From contig LNFI01000038.1 in the NCBI GenBank assembly GCA_001464615.1, positions 22,869 through 86,868 on the forward strand: 64,000 nucleotides of DNA, written 5' to 3'. Shown here one piece after another: positions 39,562-48,322 of this stretch. Origin of the DNA: Sphingomonadales bacterium Ga0077557 (lineage in GTDB: Bacteria; Pseudomonadota; Alphaproteobacteria; Sphingomonadales; Sphingomonadaceae). Under the pieces are notes generated by a model. The model did no database searches. It saw nothing but the letters and a program-made list of their open reading frames with translations, and was not told the origin of the DNA. The position numbers and the translations under genes are program-made. Position 1 is the stretch's first letter. Every line of letters begins with the position of its first letter.

Positions 39562-40348
39562 GCAACCGGCTGTAGGAGACCAGCGTAAAGAGCTGAAGCC
39601 CGCGTTGCAGATCGCCGGATAGCGCATAATTGAACAGCAGATTGGCGGTGTAATTTTTCACGCCGCCGCGCGGGCGGGCAAACAGCGGCAAGCCACTGCG
39701 CGCAGCGCCCGCAGCGTCGACCGCGAAATAGGTTTCGGCATAGCCATCGCCGACGATCGTGGCCGATCCGCCAATGCCGACATAAGCGCGACGGCTGATC
39801 GGCGTGCCATAATCAATCACCGGCATCAGCACATAGCTGTCATGAACACCGGTCACGTCGCGGACATAGTTGACCCGCACGGATAGCCGGTCATAGGGGC
39901 TAGTGATCACCCCGGTCTTGCCGATGCCGACATAACCGCCCACTTCGAGTGCCGCCCGGCGCCGACCCAGCGCGAGCACCCGGGTATCGATGATCCGTGC
40001 CGTACGATTGAGATTGAGGCTGACCACAGGCCCGAGCATCAAATCCCAGCTGGCCAGCGATTTGTCGCGGATCAGATCGGCAGAAAGCTGCAATCCGCGT
40101 GAGGAAAAGTTGATGCCATCGACCCGACCGCGCACAGCGGCAACCGGGATCACCACATAATCATTGGAGCCATCATAGCTGGGGACCAGCCCGACACCGC
40201 CGCCAATGGTGATGGTATCCCGATCCAGCGCTGCCGGATCCACGTCGATTCGTGGGGGTGTCGGGCGATCAGCCTTCTGTGCAAAGGCCGGAACGGCGAT
40301 CACAGTGAGCGATGCGGCGGTGGCAAGCAAACGCAGACAACACAACAC
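39473..40348 (-). CDS. MipA/OmpV family outer-membrane protein
   Basis: 291 residues with a signal peptide (~1-23, AFAQ). The outer-membrane beta-barrel is shown by alternating strands and the terminal phenylalanine (GLGYTF). Conserved MipA/OmpV features are ITIGGGVGLVPSYDGSNDY near the start and YARAYVGIGGSA-type turns. Family members scaffold murein enzymes or act as porins; the role here is open. ATG 40348. Confidence 0.9.
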   Translation of the reverse strand: MLCCLRLLATAASLTVIAVPAFAQKADRPTPPRIDVDPAALDRDTITIGGGVGLVPSYDGSNDYVVIPVAAVRGRVDGINFSSRGLQLSADLIRDKSLASWDLMLGPVVSLNLNRTARIIDTRVLALGRRRAALEVGGYVGIGKTGVITSPYDRLSVRVNYVRDVTGVHDSYVLMPVIDYGTPISRRAYVGIGGSATIVGDGYAETYFAVDAAGAARSGLPLFARPRGGVKNYTANLLFNYALSGDLQRGLQLFTLVSYSRLQGDFARSPLTSVAGNPNQVYSAIGLGYTF

Positions 40349-40437
40349 GTTCTTCTCCCAGACAACGGAAAAATCCTAGCTTATGGTTAACGCCAGGCAA
40401 GCCGATTGTCTCCGCCCCCGCGGCAAAACTGCCCCGA

Positions 40438-40902
40438 TTAGAGAAGATACCGCATCTTTATTTCCTGTTGATCAGGTGCCGCGCCAATGTCGAACCGCGC
40501 CGAGGAAAATCGCGGCGGGCCGAATCGAATGATTGGGTTGCGCGAAAAGCCAAATCCTTCGCGCGGGATGCCAAGCAATGTATCGAGCTTGTTATTGCCA
40601 TTGGCGTCATGGATCACCGCAACGGCATAGCTACCATAAGGCAGGTCATCGAAATGCACCTTGTGCATCGTGGCGGGAACCGAGCGAGTCACGGCGCGCG
40701 CATCATCGATACACCCGGGGAAATTCTTGGGGTCAGCCGTCAGACACAGGCGGAGTTCGCCGCGATCGGAACGCAGATTATCGATGGTGACGTCAAGCGT
40801 CGTGGTCAGCGCTGCCCCCGGCAACAGACCGACCAGGATCAGCGCCGCCCCCAGCCGACGCGTGAAGCGCTGTGCCGGACCGATGGGCGGTTGATCGCGC
40901 AC
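40438..40902 (-). CDS. DUF2141 domain protein, exported
   Basis: 154 residues. Family motifs are LRSDRGELRLCL, DDLPYGSYAVAVIHDANGNNKLD and GIPREGFGFSRNP, the classic DUF2141 pattern. A signal sequence (RRLGAALILVGLLPGAALT) lies just after the chosen start GTG 40902. The frame is open to 40980, but that part overlaps the upstream desaturase gene out of phase. Found near carotenoid genes in sphingomonads; function unknown. Confidence 0.75.
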   Translation of the reverse strand: MRDQPPIGPAQRFTRRLGAALILVGLLPGAALTTTLDVTIDNLRSDRGELRLCLTADPKNFPGCIDDARAVTRSVPATMHKVHFDDLPYGSYAVAVIHDANGNNKLDTLLGIPREGFGFSRNPIIRFGPPRFSSARFDIGAAPDQQEIKMRYLL

Positions 40903-41665
40903 GACCTGGCAGTTTGTCGAAACCACCGATTCCCCGGTCAGTTCCGCAAACATGGTCCCAGAAGCGAAAATATAGCCCATAATTGCACCTGTAGTCAGAG
41001 TGATGCCGCTGATGATGGCTCGCGGTAATCAACCATGCACCCATTGGCCCAGCCCAGATGAACCGAGGGAAAACCTCCCACCCCATATGGTTGGTTACCC
41101 CCATAACCGTCATTACCGTCAAAACCAATGCAAGCGCACCGATATGCACTGGAATGAGTAACACAAGCAGCGGGATAACCACAGCGCCTGTCAGCGCTTC
41201 AATGGGATGAAACGCCATTGCCGCCCAGGCGGTGGGCGGTCGGCTGGCGTGATGCACCGCATGGGCGAGCTTAAAAGCCTTGGGCTGGTGCATCCAGCGG
41301 TGGGTCCAGTAAAACCAGCTGTCATGCAGAAAAAGATAGATCAGCACGGATACCGGCCAATACCATAACGGATAGGCAAATAAATCAGTGTAGATTTGCG
41401 TCCAACCATGCGCCTGCCATCCCCAGGCGACAATCCCGGTTGGTATCCCGTAAATGGCAGCGCTGGCTAAACTCCAGCCGATTTCGCGACGGATCTGCTG
41501 ATCAAGCCCGGTATAAAGGCCGGGGTGGCGCCACCGCGTGATCGCCGCAAAGGCCCCGCTGACGATAAGATAGCGGATGCCGACAATCAGCGTCACAGCG
41601 ACGGCCGAAGCGACAACACCAAATCCAACGGCAGATCCAATAACCATCATCGGGCCATATCGCAT
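40793..41665 (-). CDS. Sterol desaturase/fatty-acid hydroxylase family protein
   Basis: 290 residues with four to five membrane segments and the three histidine clusters of the di-iron site: HDSWFYWTHRWMH (~133-145), HAVHH (~155) and HHQRHH (~226). CrtZ-type carotenoid hydroxylases carry related clusters, so the product may hydroxylate carotenoids from the divergent crt operon, but this is inferred from neighbourhood. The last ~60 residues after CGTDRG look like non-family sequence and overlap the DUF2141 gene out of frame. ATG 41665 is chosen near the first membrane helix. Confidence 0.75.
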   Translation of the reverse strand: MRYGPMMVIGSAVGFGVVASAVAVTLIVGIRYLIVSGAFAAITRWRHPGLYTGLDQQIRREIGWSLASAAIYGIPTGIVAWGWQAHGWTQIYTDLFAYPLWYWPVSVLIYLFLHDSWFYWTHRWMHQPKAFKLAHAVHHASRPPTAWAAMAFHPIEALTGAVVIPLLVLLIPVHIGALALVLTVMTVMGVTNHMGWEVFPRFIWAGPMGAWLITASHHQRHHSDYRCNYGLYFRFWDHVCGTDRGIGGFDKLPGRARSTAHRSGTALHASAGGGADPGRSVAGGSADHDA

Positions 41666-41783
41666 CCTGGGCTGATGCGAAACCACGCCGATTGGCGGCT
41701 GAACGGTGTTTTCTTCGAAAAACCATCGGGCAAAAGGCACAGGGAGGGTTTCGCGTCGGCACAAAAATCGGTTAGGCGGCGCT
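41666..41783. promoter_or_regulatory. Shared promoter region between desaturase and crtY
   Basis: The 118 bases separate divergent starts (desaturase on minus, crtY on plus) and should carry both promoters. This layout allows one regulator to control both. No exact boxes were identified. Confidence 0.4.
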
Positions 41784-42971
41784 ATGGCTACGACGATCAA
41801 GTGCGATCTCGCTGTCGTCGGTGGGGGGCTTGCCGGCGGGTTGATCACGCTTGCGCTCAGGAAAAAGCGCCCCGACCTAGACGTGCGGCTGATCGAAGGG
41901 TCGTCGTCGATCGGCGGCAATCATCTCTGGTCATTCTTTGCCAGCGACATTGCCGATGGCGATCGCTGGATCGTGGCGCCGCTGGTTTGCTATGGCTGGA
42001 CGTCCTACGACATCAAATTCCCCGCGCATGGCCGGCCGATCAAGGCCAGCTATTATTCGATCGAATCCGAACGGCTTGATCTGCTGGTGCGATCGCTGAT
42101 GCCCGAAGGCGCGCTGATGCTCGGCCGCAAGGTGCTGGGCGCGAGCGCCAAGGCAGTGGTGTTTGCCGATGGCGACCGGGTCGAAGCCAAGGGCGTCATT
42201 GATGCGCGCGGATCTGGCGATCTGTCCAAGCTCGATCTTGGCTGGCAGAAATTTGTCGGGCGCGAATATGCGCTGACCGAACCGCATGATCTGGTGCGCC
42301 CGATCGTGATGGACGCGACGGTCGAACAGATTGACGGCTATCGATTCGTCTATTCGCTGCCCTTTTCAGCAACCCGGCTGTTCATCGAAGACACCTATTA
42401 CAGCGACACCCCCGATCTCCACCGGCCCAAGCCCGGCGGCAGCAATGCCGATCCGATTGCCGAGCGGATCGATGACTATGCCCGCGCCAAAGGCTGGCGG
42501 ACGGGGGAAATATTGCGCGAGGAAAGCGGCGCGTTGCCGGTCGCGCTGGGCGGGGATTTCGAGGAATATTGGCAAAGCGGCGGCAACAAGGTGGCCAAGG
42601 CGGGGATGCGCGCCGGGCTGTTCCACCCAACCACCGGCTATTCGCTGCCCGATGCCGTGCGCACCGCATCGCTGATCGCGCGCGCGCCCGATCTTTCAGG
42701 CGCTGGCCTGCACGAACTGATGCACGGCTTTGCCCGAACGACATGGCGCAAGCGCGGCTTTTACCGCATGCTGGACAAAATGCTGTATCGCGCTGGCGAA
42801 CCCGATGAACGATATCGCATTCTTGAGCGCTTTTACCGCCTCAACCCTGCGCTGATCGGGCGCTTCTATGCGGGACAGACCACGATGTTCGATCAAGCGC
42901 GGATCCTCACCGGGAAACCCCCGGTGACCATTGCCAATGCCATCAAGGCGCTCAGGAGCAAGCCCGCATGA
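41784..42971 (+). CDS. crtY: Lycopene beta-cyclase
   Basis: 395 residues of an FAD-binding CrtY. The dinucleotide fold starts at CDLAVVGGGLAGGLITLAL (~7-25); LIEGSSSIGGNHLWSFF is the CrtY-type second motif, and GLFHPTTGYSLPDAV and FYAGQTTMFD follow. It turns lycopene into beta-carotene. ATG 41784 has GGCGGCG upstream and matches the family start. It overlaps crtI by ATGA. Confidence 0.92.
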   Translation: MATTIKCDLAVVGGGLAGGLITLALRKKRPDLDVRLIEGSSSIGGNHLWSFFASDIADGDRWIVAPLVCYGWTSYDIKFPAHGRPIKASYYSIESERLDLLVRSLMPEGALMLGRKVLGASAKAVVFADGDRVEAKGVIDARGSGDLSKLDLGWQKFVGREYALTEPHDLVRPIVMDATVEQIDGYRFVYSLPFSATRLFIEDTYYSDTPDLHRPKPGGSNADPIAERIDDYARAKGWRTGEILREESGALPVALGGDFEEYWQSGGNKVAKAGMRAGLFHPTTGYSLPDAVRTASLIARAPDLSGAGLHELMHGFARTTWRKRGFYRMLDKMLYRAGEPDERYRILERFYRLNPALIGRFYAGQTTMFDQARILTGKPPVTIANAIKALRSKPA

Positions 42972-44449
42972 AAACCGCAATTGTCATTGGTGCCGGCTTT
43001 GGTGGCCTGGCACTCGCCATTCGCTTGCAGTCAGCGGGCGTTCAAACGACCATCGTTGAAGCCCGCGACAAGCCGGGCGGCCGCGCTTATTGCTGGGAAA
43101 AAGAGGGCTTTGTCTTCGATGCCGGCCCCACCGTCATCACCGATCCGGATTGCCTGCGCGAACTTTGGTCGCTGTCGGGCCATGATATGGACGAGGATGT
43201 CACGCTTGCCCCGGTGATGCCCTTTTATCGGCTCAACTGGCCCGACGGCACCAATTTTGATTATTCGAACGACGATGCGCAGCTGACTGCCGAAATCGCC
43301 AAGCTCGACCCAGAAGATGTCGATGGCTATCGCCGCTTCCTGGACTATTCAGCAGGGGTCTACAAAGAGGGTTATTTGAAACTCGGCCATGTCGCGTTTC
43401 TCGATTTCGCCTCGATGATCAAGGCTGCACCCAGCTTGATGAAATATCAGGCATGGCGCAGCGTCTATTCAGTCGTCTCCAGCTTTGTGAAAAGCCCCAA
43501 GCTGCGCGAGGCGCTGTCGTTCCACACCTTGCTGGTGGGCGGCAATCCAATGACGACCAGTTCGATTTATGCGCTCATCCATAAGCTCGAAAAGGACGGC
43601 GGCGTCTGGTTCGCGATGGGCGGCACCAACAAGCTGATCGCCGGCCTGGTCACGCAGTTTGAACGCATCGGTGGGGTGCTGCGGTTAAACGATCCGGTCG
43701 CCAGCATCGACACGCTGGGCGATCGCGCGACGGGCGTCACCACCGAAAGCGGCTGGCACGGTGATGCCGATGCCGTGGCCAGCAATGCCGACGTGATGCA
43801 CAGCTATCGCGATCTCCTGAAATCCTCGCGCAGTGCACAGCGAACGAAGAAGCGGCTTGAGCGTAAGCGCTATTCGCCGTCGCTGTTCGTGGCCCATTTC
43901 GGGTTGAAGGGCAATTTCCCCGAAATTCCCCACCACATGATCCTGTTCGGCCCTCGCTATAAAGGGCTGCTGTCCGACATTTATGATCACGGCGTGCTGG
44001 CCGAGGATTTCTCGCTCTATCTCCACCACCCGACCGTCACTGATCCGAGCATGGCGCCTGAGGGGTGCTCGACCTTTTATGCGCTGTGCCCGGTGCCGCA
44101 TCAGGGCAAGTTTCCGGTCGACTGGAACGAGGTTGGCCCGATCCTGGAGAAGCGCATCCTTGATGAGATCGGCAAGCGGTTGATCCCCGACATCCACGAC
44201 CGGCTCGTCACCAAATTCCACTATGCGCCAAGCGATTTCAGCGCCGATCTCAATGCCCATCTGGGCAGCGCGTTCAGCCTGGAACCAATTCTCTTGCAAA
44301 GCGCTTTCTTCAGGGTCCACAATCGCGACGATAATATCCCAAATCTTTACTTTGTTGGTGCAGGTACACATCCCGGTGCGGGGATCCCCGGCGTTGTCGG
44401 CAGCGCCAAGGCCACCGCAGGTCTGATGTTGGAGGAGGATCGGCAATGA
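42968..44449 (+). CDS. crtI: Phytoene desaturase (lycopene-forming)
   Basis: 493 residues. The N-terminal FAD fold reads TAIVIGAGFGGLALAIRLQSAG, EARDKPGGRAY follows, and the CrtI C-terminal signature is VGAGTHPGAGIPGVVGSAKAT (~463-483). It takes phytoene to lycopene in four desaturations. It overlaps crtY upstream and the next gene downstream by 4 nt each, so the operon is tightly coupled. Confidence 0.96.
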   Translation: MKTAIVIGAGFGGLALAIRLQSAGVQTTIVEARDKPGGRAYCWEKEGFVFDAGPTVITDPDCLRELWSLSGHDMDEDVTLAPVMPFYRLNWPDGTNFDYSNDDAQLTAEIAKLDPEDVDGYRRFLDYSAGVYKEGYLKLGHVAFLDFASMIKAAPSLMKYQAWRSVYSVVSSFVKSPKLREALSFHTLLVGGNPMTTSSIYALIHKLEKDGGVWFAMGGTNKLIAGLVTQFERIGGVLRLNDPVASIDTLGDRATGVTTESGWHGDADAVASNADVMHSYRDLLKSSRSAQRTKKRLERKRYSPSLFVAHFGLKGNFPEIPHHMILFGPRYKGLLSDIYDHGVLAEDFSLYLHHPTVTDPSMAPEGCSTFYALCPVPHQGKFPVDWNEVGPILEKRILDEIGKRLIPDIHDRLVTKFHYAPSDFSADLNAHLGSAFSLEPILLQSAFFRVHNRDDNIPNLYFVGAGTHPGAGIPGVVGSAKATAGLMLEEDRQ

Positions 44450-44853
44450 TTTCAGTGGTGGCGAGCAGCGCCCTGTGGCTGAGCGCGGCATTGATGACGA
44501 CGAGCGAGGGCGCAACCTGGGCCTATGTCTCCGAAGGTAATCAAGGATCGTTGTGGTATGTCGATACGGGCAGCCTGCGCGATACGCCCGATGATGACGG
44601 GCAGCCAGTTCGCCAAGTGCTGATCAAGACCCAATATGCCGCCGTGAAGACTGGCCCGGCCAAGGAAATCAAGCGAGTGGTGTTGTTCAAATGCAGCGAA
44701 GAACTGTCCAAGACGCTGTCCTATACCGAGTATAATCCGCTCGGGGAGGCAACGCGCAGCTATGCCTATCCCCTGCCTGCGTATGACGCCGTCATTCCCG
44801 GGACGGTGTTGGCAGGTGCCATGGCCAAAGCTTGCACGACGCAGCCCAAATGA
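44446..44853 (+). CDS. Small exported protein (surface-adhesin E-like)
   Basis: 135 residues with an N-terminal signal (SSALWLSAALMTTSEGA). The mature part WAYVSEGNQGSLWYVDTGSLRDTP, a mid lysine-rich VVLFKCSEE and a terminal ACTTQPK with one Cys each suit the surface-adhesin protein E family. It lies between crtI and the LOG gene with 4-nt overlaps on both sides. Why it is in a pigment operon is unknown. Confidence 0.65.
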   Translation: MISVVASSALWLSAALMTTSEGATWAYVSEGNQGSLWYVDTGSLRDTPDDDGQPVRQVLIKTQYAAVKTGPAKEIKRVVLFKCSEELSKTLSYTEYNPLGEATRSYAYPLPAYDAVIPGTVLAGAMAKACTTQPK

Positions 44854-45431
44854 AGCGACTTGCCGTTTATTGCGGCTCAGCGACACCAACTGATCCCGTC
44901 TACATCGAAGCCGCCCGTGCCGTTGGGCGCGGGTTGGCAGCGCAGGGAATCGGCGTCGTCTATGGCGGCGGTCGACTCGGACTCATGGGGGCAATTGCCG
45001 ATTCGGCGCTTGCCGCCGGTGGCGAAGTGATTGGCATTATCCCGCAGGCTTTGGTCGATGCAGAGGTTGCGCATCGGGGGCTGACAGAGCTGCACGTGTG
45101 CCGGACGATGCACGAACGCAAACAGGCTTTTACCGATCTGTCAGACGGCTTTGTCACGCTGCCCGGCGGGACCGGCACGATGGATGAGCTGTGGGAAGCG
45201 CTAAGCTGGGCGCAGCTTGGCTATCACACCAAGCCGGTTGGCGTCCTCAACATCGCCGGCTTTTATGACGGGCTGATCACCTTTGCCGCCAAGATGGGCG
45301 AGGTCGGCTTTATCCGCCCCCAGCATCAAGGGCTGATGATCGTCGATGCCACGCTGGACGGGCTGCTCGCCAAGATGGCCGCGCATGTGCCCGCCACGAC
45401 CATTGCCCAGATTGGCAGCAAAGACTTGTGA
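44850..45431 (+). CDS. LOG family cytokinin riboside 5'-monophosphate phosphoribohydrolase-like
   Basis: 193 residues. RLAVYCGSA at the start, VYGGGRLGLMG at ~33 and the nucleotide motif LPGGTGTMDELWE (~106-118) with MHERKQAF define the TIGR00730/LOG family, which removes ribose 5-phosphate from nucleotide monophosphates. ATG 44850 overlaps the preceding stop; its own stop overlaps crtB's GTG. An enzyme of purine-nucleotide cleavage inside a carotenoid operon is notable. Confidence 0.9.
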   Translation: MKRLAVYCGSATPTDPVYIEAARAVGRGLAAQGIGVVYGGGRLGLMGAIADSALAAGGEVIGIIPQALVDAEVAHRGLTELHVCRTMHERKQAFTDLSDGFVTLPGGTGTMDELWEALSWAQLGYHTKPVGVLNIAGFYDGLITFAAKMGEVGFIRPQHQGLMIVDATLDGLLAKMAAHVPATTIAQIGSKDL

Positions 45432-46387
45432 GCCATGCGCCCGCGCTGCCGGGCCGTGACGCCATTGTTGCCTCCGCTCAGGAATCGATCGCCCGGGGGT
45501 CGAAGAGCTTTGCCGCCGCCAGCCGCCTGTTTGCACGATCGACCCGCGAACGCGCCTGGCTGCTCTATGCCTGGTGCCGCGCGTGCGACGATCTCGCCGA
45601 TGGACAAGACCATGGCCATGGCATAACGGTGGTGGATGATCCGCAGGCCCGGCTCGCGCTGCTCACCGCGCAAACCGAAACGGCTTTAGCCGGGCAATGG
45701 GTCGGCGATCCTGCCTTTGACGCGCTGCGTATCGTTGCTGCCGAAACCAGGCTGCCGCATGGCTTTGCCCATGATCATATTGCCGGCTTCGCGCTCGACG
45801 CCGCCGATTGGCGGCCACAGACCGAAGATGATCTGCTGCGCTATTGCTATCATGTCGCCGGTGTTGTCGGCTGCATGATGGCGGTGGTGATGGGGGTCGA
45901 TCCGGGTGACGAGGCGACGTTGGACCGCGCCTGCGATCTTGGCATCGCCTTTCAGCTCGCCAATATCGCCCGCGATGTCGGCGAAGATGCCAGTGTTGGA
46001 CGCTGTTATTTGCCGGTCGATTGGCTGGACGAGCTGCAGATTCCGGCAGGCGCGCTGATGGCAGCTGAACACCGGCCAGCCCTTGCGCTGCTGGGTCAAA
46101 GCCTCGCCGATCGCGCCTCTGCCTATGAAGCCAGCGCGCGCTACGGCACGCCAGCGCTGGACTTCCGATCGGCCTGGGCAGTGCTGGCCGCCGCTGGCAT
46201 TTATGGCGGCATTGGTCGGGAGGTTGCGCGGCGCGGTGGCCAGGCCTGGGACCGGCGCGTAACGACTTCGGCTGGGCAAAAGATCGGCTGGATCTGGCGC
46301 GCCGGCAGCGAAGCCGCCAACCGCGCACGCCGCTATCCGCCAACCGGGCGCGACCCGGCGTTGTGGGTGCGCCCGCGCCAGGCGTGA
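45428..46387 (+). CDS. crtB: Phytoene synthase
   Basis: 319 residues. The two aspartate-rich motifs for diphosphate binding are ACDDLADG (~58) and ANIARDVGEDA (~178-188), with SKSFAAASRLF near the start. It joins two geranylgeranyl-diphosphates to phytoene, the first committed carotenoid step. Start is GTG 45428, overlapping the LOG stop. Last gene of the crtY-crtI-x-LOG-crtB operon. Confidence 0.95.
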   Translation: MSHAPALPGRDAIVASAQESIARGSKSFAAASRLFARSTRERAWLLYAWCRACDDLADGQDHGHGITVVDDPQARLALLTAQTETALAGQWVGDPAFDALRIVAAETRLPHGFAHDHIAGFALDAADWRPQTEDDLLRYCYHVAGVVGCMMAVVMGVDPGDEATLDRACDLGIAFQLANIARDVGEDASVGRCYLPVDWLDELQIPAGALMAAEHRPALALLGQSLADRASAYEASARYGTPALDFRSAWAVLAAAGIYGGIGREVARRGGQAWDRRVTTSAGQKIGWIWRAGSEAANRARRYPPTGRDPALWVRPRQA

Positions 46388-46492
46388 TCAGCCCCTGATC
46401 GTCTCCGTTCGGGAAAGAAACCCGCTGGACGGCGCCCCTTTGCCTGCCGAGAAGCTTTCGTTCTGCGCAAGCGCACCCTACATGCAGCACGA

Positions 46493-48322
46493 ATGCCACC
46501 CGATCTTTCCTCCGCGACTGACCGCCCAGAACCGCCCTTGTGGCCGATGCTGCGCCGGTTCCTGCCCTATCTGTGGCCCAAGGATCAGCCCGCGCTGCGC
46601 CTGCGCATCGTCATCGCGCTGCTGCTGGTCGTCGCGTCGAAGATCGTGCAGGTCTATGGCGCACCCTTTGCGCTGCAGGGCGTGGTCAACGACATGGCGG
46701 CGGGAGACCGCGGCGCGACGACGCTGATCCTGGCGCTGGTGGTCGGCTATGCCGCCGCGCGTTTTGGGTCTGTCCTGTTCGACAATTTGCGCAATGCGGT
46801 GTTCGAGCGAGTCGGGCAGGATGCGACGCGGCGGCTGGCGGCGACCGTCTTCCGTCACCTCCACCAATTATCGCTGCGTTTTCACCTTGAGCGGCGGACC
46901 GGGGCCGTCACCAAGGTGGTCGAGCGCGGCACGAAGAGCATCGATACGATGCTCTATTTCCTGCTGTTCAACATCGCGCCGACAGTGCTCGAGCTTGGGC
47001 TAGTGCTGCAAATTTTCTACTCGAAGTTTGGGCTGTGGCTGGTGCTGGGCACCGTCGCCATGGTCGCGGTGTACATCGTCTTCACGCGGATCGTCACCGA
47101 TTGGCACAATGCGCTCCGGGCGCAAATGAACGACCTCGATACCGGTGCGGTGGCGCATGCCGTTGATTCACTGCTCAATTTCGAAACCGTCAAATATTTC
47201 GGCGCCGAGGAGCGCGAAGCGACCCGCTATGACGGCGCGATGGCGGCCTATGCGACGGCGGCAGTGCGCAACCAGAATTCGCTGGCCTGGCTCAATATCG
47301 GCCAGTCGCTGATTACCAATCTGATGATGGCCGGCGGCATGGGGCTGGTGGTGTGGGGCTGGAGCCAGGGCCAGTTCAACGCGGGCAACGTCGTGCTCGT
47401 CTCGACCTTGCTCGCGCAGTTGTTCCGCCCGCTCGACCTGCTCGGCATGGTGTACCGCACGATCCGCCAGGGCGTGATCGACATGGCGGCGATGTTCGAC
47501 TTGATCGATGCCCCCGCCGAGGTAACCGACGCGCCCAATGCCCCTGATCTGGTGGTGGGCCCGGGCCATGTTCGCTTCGAAAATGTCGTGTTCGATTATG
47601 ATCCGGCGCGGCGGATTTTGAAAGGCATCGATCTCGATATTCCCGCCGGGCATACGCTGGCAGTGGTCGGGCCATCGGGAGCGGGCAAATCAACCCTCGC
47701 CCGGCTGATGTACCGATTCTATGATTTGACTGGCGGGCGGATTACCATCGACGGGCAGGATATCGCGCACGTCACGCAAACATCTCTGCGGGCCGCAATT
47801 GGCATCGTCCCGCAGGATACCGTGCTGTTCAACGACACGATCGGCTATAATATCGGCTATGGCCGCGCGGGCGCGAGCCAGGCCGAGATCGAGGAGGCCG
47901 CGCGCGGTGCGCAGATCGCTGAGTTCATTGCGCGCCAGCCGGGCCATTATCAGGCGCGGGTGGGTGAGCGCGGCCTGAAATTGTCGGGCGGCGAGAAGCA
48001 GCGCGTGGCGATCGCGCGCACGCTTCTGAAAAATCCACCGATCCTGATCCTTGACGAGGCGACCAGTGCGCTCGACAGCCGCACCGAGAGCGATATCCAG
48101 GACACGCTTGAGGCAATCGGCAAAGGCCGCACCACCATCGTCATCGCCCATCGGCTATCGACCGTCGTCAATGCCGATGAGATCGTCGTGCTTGAAGCCG
48201 GCGAAGTGGTCGAGCGCGGATCGCACCAGGCCCTTCTCCGCAAGACCGGGCTCTATGCCGATATGTGGAACCGCCAGGCACAGGAACGCGCCGAAGAAGA
48301 AGGCGCGCTGGCGGCGGAGTGA
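46493..48322 (+). CDS. Atm1-type ABC exporter (ATPase fused to permease)
   Basis: 609 residues: six membrane helices (~20-320) then a nucleotide-binding domain with Walker A VVGPSGAGKSTLAR (~389), signature LSGGEKQRVAIAR, Walker B ILILDEATSALD and the H-loop AHRLST. Relatives such as Novosphingobium aromaticivorans Atm1 export glutathione-metal adducts; the mitochondrial ones serve iron-sulfur export. Works as homodimer. 105 nt after crtB and probably its own unit. Confidence 0.92.
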   Translation: MPPDLSSATDRPEPPLWPMLRRFLPYLWPKDQPALRLRIVIALLLVVASKIVQVYGAPFALQGVVNDMAAGDRGATTLILALVVGYAAARFGSVLFDNLRNAVFERVGQDATRRLAATVFRHLHQLSLRFHLERRTGAVTKVVERGTKSIDTMLYFLLFNIAPTVLELGLVLQIFYSKFGLWLVLGTVAMVAVYIVFTRIVTDWHNALRAQMNDLDTGAVAHAVDSLLNFETVKYFGAEEREATRYDGAMAAYATAAVRNQNSLAWLNIGQSLITNLMMAGGMGLVVWGWSQGQFNAGNVVLVSTLLAQLFRPLDLLGMVYRTIRQGVIDMAAMFDLIDAPAEVTDAPNAPDLVVGPGHVRFENVVFDYDPARRILKGIDLDIPAGHTLAVVGPSGAGKSTLARLMYRFYDLTGGRITIDGQDIAHVTQTSLRAAIGIVPQDTVLFNDTIGYNIGYGRAGASQAEIEEAARGAQIAEFIARQPGHYQARVGERGLKLSGGEKQRVAIARTLLKNPPILILDEATSALDSRTESDIQDTLEAIGKGRTTIVIAHRLSTVVNADEIVVLEAGEVVERGSHQALLRKTGLYADMWNRQAQERAEEEGALAAE

